From Sulfurimonas sp. (GTDB lineage: Bacteria; Campylobacterota; Campylobacteria; Campylobacterales; Sulfurimonadaceae), in the NCBI GenBank assembly GCA_022712775.1, contig JAFLJZ010000279.1, forward strand, positions 1 to 7,232: a stretch of DNA of 7,232 nucleotides, read 5' to 3'. The position numbers were made by a program, and so were the translations under genes. Every line of letters starts with the position of its first letter. Position 1 is the stretch's first letter. The notes under the pieces are model-generated. The model saw only the letters and a list, made by a program, of their open reading frames with translations. It was not told where the DNA came from and did no database searches. Positions 1 through 4,831 of the stretch are shown here, piece by piece.

Positions 1-168
1 GCCTGCGATTACACAAAAACCATTAGATACTACAGTTTCACACGCAACACGTGCTTCTGTATCTCTCTCAATTATATAATCCAGAATTGCGTCACTGATT
101 TGATCTGCCATCTTATCAGGGTGCCCTTCTGTTACAGACTCTGAAGTAAATATATACTCTTTTGTCAT
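1..168 (-). CDS. metK: S-adenosylmethionine synthetase (MetK), N-terminal 56 residues; cut by the window edge
   Basis: This is the 5' part of the enzyme that makes S-adenosylmethionine from ATP and methionine in the cytoplasm. The visible 56 codons start [19 protein letters not shown] and continue with [12 protein letters not shown]; the FTSESV-EGHPDK stretch is the strongly conserved N-terminal MetK signature, whose His contributes to the ATP site in known family members. I chose the ATG at 168-166 because AAGGA lies 9 nt upstream. An in-frame ATG three codons earlier (177-175) is only about 2 nt from that ribosome binding site, which is too close. The rest of the gene runs off the left edge. 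It lies downstream of the desulforubrerythrin gene in the same direction, separated by about 200 bases of hairpin-rich DNA, so it is probably transcribed separately. Identification is confident; regulation is not visible. Confidence 0.95.
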   Translation of the reverse strand, partial: MTKEYIFTSESVTEGHPDKMADQISDAILDYIIERDTEARVACETVVSNGFCVIAG

Positions 169-180
169 CGATTTCATTCC

Positions 181-347
181 TTAATTTTATTACATAAAAT
201 ATAAGGAAACCTTTTACTTTTTCCTTACGGTATTGGAACTCGTCCCAATACCTACGCTTCTGTGCTAAAGCACGACTTAGAAAAAGACTAAATCTTTTTC
301 TGAACGCTTGGTTTTCTTTGGCAGAAAGCCCATTACAGTAGTGTAAT
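181..347. repeat. Intergenic block of consecutive short hairpins between desulforubrerythrin and metK
   Basis: Six perfect or near-perfect inverted repeats follow one another. They are ATTTTAT/ATAAAAT at 184-200; TAAGGAAA/TTTCCTTA at 202-227; GGTATTGG/CCAATACC at 229-252; GTGC/GCAC at 262-273; AGAAAAAGA/TCTTTTTCT at 279-301, extendable by one wobble and one pair to 277-303; and ATTACA/TGTAAT at 332-347. A weaker TTTCT/AGAAA pair lies at 313-327. Positions 221-330 are visibly richer in G and C than the AT-rich spacers nearby. The block sits in the untranslated DNA before metK and after the stop of the desulforubrerythrin gene, both read on the minus strand. It could be a dispersed intergenic repeat, a transcription terminator region, or a structured leader of metK. 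I see no coding sequence in it. Confidence 0.55.
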
Positions 348-365
348 TTGATGAATGGATTATAT

Positions 366-1025
366 CTATTTTTTACTGTTTAGTCTAGATTGGTACTCTT
401 CACCATGTTTACAAACTGGGCATTTTTTAAGTGCTTTTTTTCCATAATGGACATGACCACATACTTCACAAATCCATGCTTCTTCTTCATCCTCACTTAC
501 ATGTTCTGCATCAGCTTCTAATCTATTTAAAAGCATCTGGAACATTTTTTCATGTTCTACTTCTATTTTACCTATTCCTGTAAAAAGTTTTTCTGCTTCT
601 TTGTGCCCCTCTTCTTTTGCAATAGCAGCAAAATCAGGATACATAGTTACATTTTCATAACTTTCACCATCTATCGCCATTTGAAGATTCTCTTTTGTAT
701 TTCTAAAACTATCTTCACCCCCACTTGCCATTCTATTATTTAAAGCAAGTTCCATCTTTGCATGCTGTTTTTCATTATTAGCAGCTCTAGCAAAATGTTC
801 AGCAATGTCTCTATAACCTTCTTTTTGTGCTACTTTTGCAAAATACTCATATTTATTTCTTGCTTGTGATTCTCCAGCGAAAGATTTCATCAAGTTAACC
901 ATAGTTAAATTTTCTGTAGTCATCTCCATAGCTTGACCACAACAATGAAGTTCTCCGCCACCTACATTTTGAACTTCTACTTCGTTACCACATTTGTTAC
1001 ATTTATAAGTTTCATACTGTCTCAT
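366..1025 (-). CDS. rrc: Desulforubrerythrin: desulforedoxin-like domain + diiron rubrerythrin domain + rubredoxin domain
   Basis: A 219-residue non-haem iron protein, expected to reduce hydrogen peroxide to water in the cytoplasm. Three domains are visible. Residues 1-36 carry a desulforedoxin-type iron site (C9, C12 and the adjacent pair C28-C29, in CNKCG and HCCGQAM). Residues about 40-172 form the four-helix rubrerythrin domain, with likely diiron ligands E52, E85, H88, E121, E124, E155 and H158; the two E-x-x-H motifs are NEKQH and EVEH. Residues 184-206 form a rubredoxin-like Fe(Cys)4 site (C186, C189, C202, C205). The same arrangement is known from Campylobacter jejuni desulforubrerythrin, the source of the symbol. 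A ribosome binding site AAGGA lies at 1037-1033, 7 nt before the ATG. The gene is divergent from the perR-like regulator and has a Fur/PerR-type palindrome over its -35 region, so peroxide-responsive control is likely. Confidence 0.93.
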   Translation of the reverse strand: MRQYETYKCNKCGNEVEVQNVGGGELHCCGQAMEMTTENLTMVNLMKSFAGESQARNKYEYFAKVAQKEGYRDIAEHFARAANNEKQHAKMELALNNRMASGGEDSFRNTKENLQMAIDGESYENVTMYPDFAAIAKEEGHKEAEKLFTGIGKIEVEHEKMFQMLLNRLEADAEHVSEDEEEAWICEVCGHVHYGKKALKKCPVCKHGEEYQSRLNSKK

Positions 1026-1052
1026 CTTATTTTCCTTATTTGAATTAAGAAA

Positions 1053-1081
1053 ATTATACTCCTATATAACTTAAAGGATAA
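1053..1081 (-). promoter_or_regulatory. Promoter of the desulforubrerythrin gene
   Basis: On the minus strand a perfect TATAAT lies at 1058-1053, and TTATCC occupies the -35 position (1081-1076) with exactly 17 nt between them. The start point would fall near 1046, giving a leader of about 20 nt that contains the AAGGA ribosome binding site. The -35 element is the inner part of the palindrome at 1072-1094, so a bound regulator would block it. This is inferred from sequence only. Confidence 0.6.
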
Positions 1082-1094
1082 TTATTATCCTTTA
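1072..1094. promoter_or_regulatory. Fur/PerR-type operator, box 1 (perfect 11-1-11 palindrome)
   Basis: The two 11-base arms, TAAAGGATAAT and ATTATCCTTTA, are exact reverse complements around one central T. The core GGATAATTATTATCC (1076-1090) has the 7-1-7 layout of Fur-family boxes: Bacillus PerR TTATAATnATTATAA and Fur TGATAATnATTATCA. It covers the -35 region of the desulforubrerythrin promoter. The Fur-family gene lies immediately across the intergenic region, making its product the obvious candidate binder. Confidence 0.75.
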
Positions 1095-1117
1095 GTACTT
1101 TATAGTTTTATTAAATA

Positions 1118-1140
1118 TAAATAATAATTTTTATCCTTTA
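1118..1140. promoter_or_regulatory. Fur/PerR-type operator, box 2 (near copy of box 1)
   Basis: This 23-base stretch matches box 1 at 20 of 23 positions. The differences are in the left arm (GG replaced by TA) and at one base beside the centre. It starts 46 bp after box 1. Its TTATCC (1131-1136) lies exactly 17 nt before the TATAAT of the perR-like gene, so it would cover that promoter's -35. This suggests autoregulation. The degenerate left arm may mean weaker binding than box 1. Confidence 0.6.
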
Positions 1141-1159
1141 TTCCTAGTTAGTGTATAAT
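1131..1159 (+). promoter_or_regulatory. Promoter of the perR-like gene; transcript probably leaderless
   Basis: TATAAT at 1154-1159 is a perfect -10, with TTATCC at 1131-1136 in the -35 position (17-nt spacer). The ATG at 1166 begins 7 nt after the last base of the -10, which is where transcription normally starts, and no ribosome binding site can be seen before it. An mRNA beginning at or within a base or two of the ATG is therefore likely. Confidence 0.55.
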
Positions 1160-1165
1160 GTCATT

Positions 1166-1567
1166 ATGATTAATTATACAACTATACTAAGAGAACATAA
1201 TTTAAAAGCTACTCCTCAAAGATTAGCAATTACAGATATACTATATATAAATGGGCACATTAATGTAGAATCACTTTATCAGATGATGATAAAAAAGTTT
1301 AATTCTATCTCTCTCGCTACTATATATAAGAACGTAAACCTTATGCTAGAAAACTCTTTCATACAAGAGGTAAAGCTTCCCAATGCAAAACCTGTCTATG
1401 AACTAACAAAAGAAACACATTCTCATTTAGTATGTAAAAAGTGTGATTCTGTAAAAGACATTACTATAAACCTAGAAAGTGTTATCGCAGATATATCACA
1501 ATCAAGTACTTTTAAAATTACCTCAACTGACCTAGTTTTATCTGGTCTTTGTAAAAACTGTAAGTAA
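1166..1567 (+). CDS. perR: Fur-family transcriptional regulator, PerR-like
   Basis: A 133-residue DNA-binding metalloregulator, expected to repress peroxide-defence genes until its metal site is oxidised. Residues about 13-70 form the winged helix, with LKATPQR and the recognition region SLATIYKNV. Two CxxC pairs, C90/C93 and C129/C132, would hold the structural zinc. H31, E79, H85, H87 and D98 align by eye with the regulatory metal ligands of Bacillus PerR (H37, D85, H91, H93, D104). The Asp at the last position favours PerR over Fur, while Glu replaces Asp at the second. I chose ATG 1166 rather than the upstream GTG at 1151, because the GTG lies in front of the -10 and could not be in the transcript. 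It is divergent from desulforubrerythrin and upstream of the peroxiredoxin gene, and all three have matching operators. The family call is firm; PerR rather than Fur is likely, not proven. Confidence 0.88.
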   Translation: MINYTTILREHNLKATPQRLAITDILYINGHINVESLYQMMIKKFNSISLATIYKNVNLMLENSFIQEVKLPNAKPVYELTKETHSHLVCKKCDSVKDITINLESVIADISQSSTFKITSTDLVLSGLCKNCK

Positions 1568-1576
1568 AAGACGGGG

Positions 1577-1591
1577 TCCCCCTTGAGGGGA
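1577..1591 (+). terminator. GC-rich hairpin after perR, touching box 3
   Basis: TCCCC and GGGGA pair around the loop CTTGA, ten bases after the perR stop codon; GGGG at 1573-1576 could compete for the same C run. It is the most GC-rich spot in the area and is well placed to stop or pause perR transcription. No T-run follows, so it is not a classic intrinsic terminator. Its last three bases, GGA, are also the first bases of operator box 3. Confidence 0.35.
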
Positions 1592-1603
1592 TAAAAATTA
1601 TCC
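1589..1603. promoter_or_regulatory. Fur/PerR-type operator, box 3, upstream of peroxiredoxin
   Basis: GGATAAAAATTATCC matches the box 1 core at 13 of 15 positions and keeps the 7-1-7 layout with one arm mismatch. It lies 89 bp before the peroxiredoxin ATG. A weak -10 such as TATATC (1623-1628) sits 19 nt after its TTATCC half-site, but this promoter is less convincing than the other two. Confidence 0.55.
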
Positions 1604-1692
1604 TTAAATAAAATTACTACTTTATATCTACTAAGAATTTATTAATTATTTTTAGTTAAACTTCTTCCAAATTAATCCAAAGGACATATTAT

Positions 1693-2289
1693 ATGTTAGT
1701 AACAAATCAAGCTCCAGACTTCACAGCAACAACAGTTTTAGGTGACGGTTCAATCGTTGACGACTTTAAATTATCAGAAAACATGGGTGAGAAAGGTACA
1801 GTTTTATTCTTTTATCCACTAGATTTCACTTTTGTATGTCCTTCAGAGCTAATCGCTTTTGATCACAGACTTAAAGATTTTAAAGATCGTGGTGTTAATG
1901 TTATTGGTTGTTCAGTAGATAGTCAATTTTCTCACTTTGCATGGAGAGAAACACCAATCAACGAAGGTGGAATCGGGCGTGTTGGTTATCCTCTAGTAGC
2001 TGACCTTACAAAACAAATCTCTAAAGATTATGATGTACTTTTTGGTGGAGCAGTAGCTTTACGTGGTTCGTTTTTAATTGATGCTAAAGGTGTTGTTCGT
2101 CACGCTGTAGTTAATGATTTACCACTTGGTCGTAACATTGATGAAATGTTAAGAATGGTAGATACTATGCAGTTTACTGATGAGCACGGTGAAGTTTGTC
2201 CTGCTGGTTGGGTAAAAGGTGACGAAGGTATGAAAGCAACAACTGAAGGTGTAGCTGAATATCTTGGTAAGCATGAGGGTGATTTATAG
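1693..2289 (+). CDS. ahpC: Typical 2-Cys peroxiredoxin (AhpC/TSA, Prx1 type)
   Basis: A 198-residue cytoplasmic thiol peroxidase that reduces hydrogen peroxide, organic peroxides and peroxynitrite, usually recycled by thioredoxin in Campylobacterota. The active site is PLDFTFVCP, with P42, T46 and peroxidatic C49; R124 in ALRGSF completes the conserved set. The resolving cysteine is C169 in EVCPAGW, as in dimeric 2-Cys enzymes. A GGIG motif at 92-95 corresponds to the GGLG of peroxiredoxins prone to overoxidation, but the matching C-terminal YF motif is not present (AEYLGKH instead), so sensitivity cannot be predicted. Length is normal. AAAGGA at 1679-1684, 8 nt before the ATG, is the ribosome binding site. 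The gene follows perR in the same direction, has operator box 3 upstream, and ends before a hairpin. Relatives are called tsaA or ahpC. Confidence 0.95.
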   Translation: MLVTNQAPDFTATTVLGDGSIVDDFKLSENMGEKGTVLFFYPLDFTFVCPSELIAFDHRLKDFKDRGVNVIGCSVDSQFSHFAWRETPINEGGIGRVGYPLVADLTKQISKDYDVLFGGAVALRGSFLIDAKGVVRHAVVNDLPLGRNIDEMLRMVDTMQFTDEHGEVCPAGWVKGDEGMKATTEGVAEYLGKHEGDL

Positions 2290-2318
2290 TAAGCACTTTA
2301 CTTATTATAGAATCATGC

Positions 2319-2343
2319 TAACAACGCATCTTTCGCGTTGTTA
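2319..2343. terminator. Hairpin between converging peroxiredoxin and PAS genes; likely shared terminator
   Basis: TAACAACGC (2319-2327) pairs perfectly with GCGTTGTTA (2335-2343) around a 7-base loop. It lies 30 bp after the peroxiredoxin stop. The stop codon of the opposing PAS gene (2343-2341) is part of the stem. There is no strong T-run on either side, so termination is plausible from position but not certain. Confidence 0.5.
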
Positions 2344-3369
2344 TACTCTTTGAACAATCACAATATAAAACTTAGAATCTTCTTTTTTACCACTTAACAT
2401 TCTAATATTGACTTTCAATCTTACATTATTCTCATGCATAATAGTATCTATGCTATAACTCATCTCTTTTATAAGTTGTATGTTTTCATTTAGTTTTTTA
2501 AAACCAATATTTTTCTTAAAAAAGTCTATATCATCAAACTTTATATTTTTGTCATCTTTATTAAGATGAAACATTTTTGCAAACCTTGGGTTTACCTTTG
2601 TAAATTCACTATTAACATTCATATACCCAACACTAAATGGAAAATATTCAAACCCAATATTAATACTCTTTATTTCATGTTTAAGCGTGTTGTTTTCTTC
2701 CACAAGTATACTTACATCACCGCCAACTGCTATGATATATGTTTGATTTTGTTTCTCGATTTTTGAGACCTGCCAATTAATTCTATAGCTAGTACCATCT
2801 TTTGCTTTTAACGGTGTAACAAAATGTTTGTTATGTGTCTCTTTTGACATTATATCCCCAAGGCGTTCACTGAGTTGTTCTACATTATTTGGCATAAAAG
2901 TTTCAAAAAAAGATTTTTCTATAACCTCTTCATACTCCATACCTACCATCTCACAAAAACACTTATTTACATCAACTACATATCCATTTAGATCTAAAAT
3001 AACCATAAGCGCATTGCTAGCTGCACTTACATCATCTAAAATAAAGTTTAAAGAAGATTCCTTGTCTTTATTTTGTATAAATAATATCAATATACCATTA
3101 TCATTTTTATTAAAAATAATATTATAGCTATTATGAAAAAGCAGGGCATTATTTATTGTATGATAATCAGATTCTTCTTCAATAAATTGCTTAATAAACT
3201 TTAGTATATTCTCATCAACTATAGAATTATTTTTATCGTCTTTAGGTAAGAGCTTATCCATCGAAATATTTGAATAGATTCTTTCATATACATCTGCATT
3301 TTCTTTTACTAATAAAATCGGATTAGACAAAGTATTTATAGTCTCTAAAATTATTTCTGTATTCTCCAT
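2341..3369 (-). CDS. PAS-domain protein without a recognisable output domain
   Basis: A 342-residue protein, apparently cytoplasmic (no signal peptide or membrane segment), that looks like a ligand or redox sensor. The clearest PAS domain is at about 112-222: SNALMVILDLNGYVVDVNKC, then the VGMEYEEVIEKSF stretch, and the closing strand YIIAVGGDVS. Residues 1-100 (NPILLVKENADVYERIY) and 243-342 (FPFSVGYMNVNSEFTKVNPR) look like two more divergent PAS folds. A short charged helix (about 223-238) links the last two. No histidine kinase, GGDEF, EAL, HTH or methyl-accepting region follows; the protein ends at the last PAS strand (YIVIVQRV). It may signal by binding a partner, or may be the sensor part of a gene that lost its output. 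GGAG lies 5 nt before the ATG, and TATAGT at 3390-3385 is a possible -10. Ligand and partner are unknown. Confidence 0.75.
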   Translation of the reverse strand: MENTEIILETINTLSNPILLVKENADVYERIYSNISMDKLLPKDDKNNSIVDENILKFIKQFIEEESDYHTINNALLFHNSYNIIFNKNDNGILILFIQNKDKESSLNFILDDVSAASNALMVILDLNGYVVDVNKCFCEMVGMEYEEVIEKSFFETFMPNNVEQLSERLGDIMSKETHNKHFVTPLKAKDGTSYRINWQVSKIEKQNQTYIIAVGGDVSILVEENNTLKHEIKSINIGFEYFPFSVGYMNVNSEFTKVNPRFAKMFHLNKDDKNIKFDDIDFFKKNIGFKKLNENIQLIKEMSYSIDTIMHENNVRLKVNIRMLSGKKEDSKFYIVIVQRV

Positions 3370-3440
3370 AATTACTCCATTTTAACTATATCGATTTTTT
3401 AACTTTTCAATATTTTATCATTATTTTATTGCATTATTTA

Positions 3441-3463
3441 GATGATTAAACTATTTAACCATC
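3441..3463. promoter_or_regulatory. Imperfect palindrome between the divergent PAS and unknown genes
   Basis: GATGATTAAA and TTTAACCATC are reverse complements at 9 of 10 positions around the trinucleotide CTA. It is followed by five T on the plus strand, so it could also fold as a terminator. However, no plus-strand gene ends upstream. Its place 31 bp before the start of the 3495 gene, in a divergent intergenic region, makes an operator the simpler reading. It does not match the Fur/PerR boxes. Confidence 0.35.
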
Positions 3464-3494
3464 TTTTTACAACTTTTAGGTAACATATTAAATC

Positions 3495-4205
3495 ATGAAT
3501 ACAAAAAGAAACAAAGATGAAATAAGAGCTGGTAAGTATTTACAAACACTTAACTTTACTGAAGTGAAGTATGAACCACTAGGTAATGTAACCCCTGACT
3601 TTCTTCTTGATAAAACAGTAGCTGTTGAAGTTAGACGAATTAATAATAATTATATAGATGGTGATAATCTTCTTAGTATAGAAAACTTAGAAATTCCACT
3701 TATTAAAAATATCAAAAAAGTTATTGACAATTATTTTTATAGTTCACATGCAAATTCCGCATATATTTCAATTAATTTTCTAAAACAAATTACTATCCAA
3801 ACGAAAAAAAATATTATAAAAAAGGTAAAAAAACTTCTTAAAAAACATAGCCGTTGTATTAACGAAGATAAAATTTATAAAATTGCTCAACTACTTGAGA
3901 TAACATTTACTCCAACTGATAAAAAATCTAACATCTATATCTATACTGGTTGTAATGGTGATGTACTCTGGCTTGTTCATCAATTACATCAAAATATTCA
4001 ATTGGTTATTGAAGAAAAAAATAAGAAGATTGAAAAAAACTTTCATCTTTATAATGAGTGGTGGTTAGTTTTAGTAGATTCTATAATCTACGGTTTAGAT
4101 AGTGAAGACTTTAAAGAGCTAAAAAAAATCAAATTTAATAAACAAAAATTTACAAAAGTTATCATACTCTCACCCAAGGGTAATTTTAAAACCTTTGAAA
4201 TTTAA
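3495..4205 (+). CDS. Protein of unknown function with a PD-(D/E)XK-nuclease-like motif
   Basis: I do not recognise a named gene. The 236-residue product is lysine- and asparagine-rich, with no signal peptide or membrane segment. Near the N-terminus GNVTPDFLLDKTVAVEVRRI has a Pro-Asp (34-35) followed after nine residues by E45-V-R47 on a predicted strand. This resembles the core of PD-(D/E)XK nucleases, except that Arg stands where the catalytic Lys usually is. I recall similar PDF...AVEVRRLN stretches in uncharacterised bacterial proteins, but cannot check this. Residues 100-120 are a very basic helix (KKNIIKKVKKLLKKH), and 187-197 (NEWWLVLVDSI) is a hydrophobic strand with a Trp pair. The ribosome binding site is weak: the nearest AGG is 14 nt before the ATG. 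The gene converges on upp with 2 nt between stop codons and is more AT-rich than its neighbours, which could mean acquisition. Function is unproven. Confidence 0.7.
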   Translation: MNTKRNKDEIRAGKYLQTLNFTEVKYEPLGNVTPDFLLDKTVAVEVRRINNNYIDGDNLLSIENLEIPLIKNIKKVIDNYFYSSHANSAYISINFLKQITIQTKKNIIKKVKKLLKKHSRCINEDKIYKIAQLLEITFTPTDKKSNIYIYTGCNGDVLWLVHQLHQNIQLVIEEKNKKIEKNFHLYNEWWLVLVDSIIYGLDSEDFKELKKIKFNKQKFTKVIILSPKGNFKTFEI

Positions 4206-4207
4206 TT

Positions 4208-4831
4208 TTATTCTGGAGTATTATACGCTCTGTCACCAGCATCACCAAGACCTGGAATTATATATTTATCATCATTTAGTTTTTCATCTATTTGTGCAAT
4301 GAAAATATCTACATTAGGGTAAGCATCATTCACAACTTTTAATCCCTCAGGCGAGCCTATGATATTAAGAGTAATTACATTTAACGGTTCTCTACTTTTA
4401 ATAAGTTCTAATGCATCCACCATGGAACCACCAGTTGCAACCATAGGGTCAACAAGTAAAATAGTTTTACCCTTACAATCAGGTAATCTGTCATAATAGA
4501 GTACACTCTTATGAGTTGTTTCATCTCTTTTCATCGCTAAAAACCCAGCCTGCGCCTCAGGTAAAAGATCCATAACACTATCGAGCATCGGCATACCAGC
4601 TCGTAAGACGGTAACTACCATTATATTTTCTTCATCTATAGTATAAAAATCTCCATCACCCTGCCAGACCGATATTTTTTTCTCTATAAGGGGAAAGTTT
4701 TTCAAGGCTTCATAAACAAGTTGCTTTGTAAGTTCCGCAATAGTATGACGAAAACGTATAGCATCTCTTCTTTGATCTCGAAGATGCGTTATTAAAGTTT
4801 TTGTAAGTGGATTTTGCAACTCATAAATCAT
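4208..4831 (-). CDS. upp: Uracil phosphoribosyltransferase
   Basis: A 207-residue cytoplasmic salvage enzyme that joins uracil and PRPP to give UMP. The PRPP-binding loop is clear at 124-136 (ILLVDPMVATGGS), and the uracil-binding segment near the C-terminus is YIIPGLGDAGDRAY (190-203). RAGMPM (78-83) is the conserved region preceding the flexible loop. Length is normal for the family. Its ATG overlaps the slipin stop as ATGA, with AAGGG about 5 nt upstream inside the slipin gene. Translational coupling to slipin is therefore likely, and the gene appears to be the last of the nfeD-slipin-upp operon. No terminator is visible, because the converging gene of unknown function begins 2 nt after the stop. 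There is no obvious functional link between pyrimidine salvage and the two membrane-protein genes upstream. Confidence 0.96.
   Translation of the reverse strand: MIYELQNPLTKTLITHLRDQRRDAIRFRHTIAELTKQLVYEALKNFPLIEKKISVWQGDGDFYTIDEENIMVVTVLRAGMPMLDSVMDLLPEAQAGFLAMKRDETTHKSVLYYDRLPDCKGKTILLVDPMVATGGSMVDALELIKSREPLNVITLNIIGSPEGLKVVNDAYPNVDIFIAQIDEKLNDDKYIIPGLGDAGDRAYNTPE

Noticed and set aside
169..365. A SAM riboswitch in front of metK
   Set aside because: The region is rich in simple hairpins, but I could not find the conserved core of the known SAM riboswitch classes, and these are not expected in Campylobacterota.
552..743. Small plus-strand reading frames opposite desulforubrerythrin, the PAS gene (2566-2766, 2828-3127) and nfeD (6242-6490)
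   Set aside because: They lie antisense inside well-supported genes, have low-complexity translations and no ribosome binding site; they are shadows of the real genes.
1151..1165. GTG at 1151 as the start of the Fur-family gene, adding five residues
   Set aside because: It lies upstream of the TATAAT at 1154-1159 and so outside the likely transcript; homologues begin near the ATG at 1166.
3385..3415. TTGAAA / TATAGT as a promoter of the PAS gene
   Set aside because: The spacer is only 14 nt and the implied start point overlaps the ribosome binding site, so I mention TATAGT only as a possible -10.
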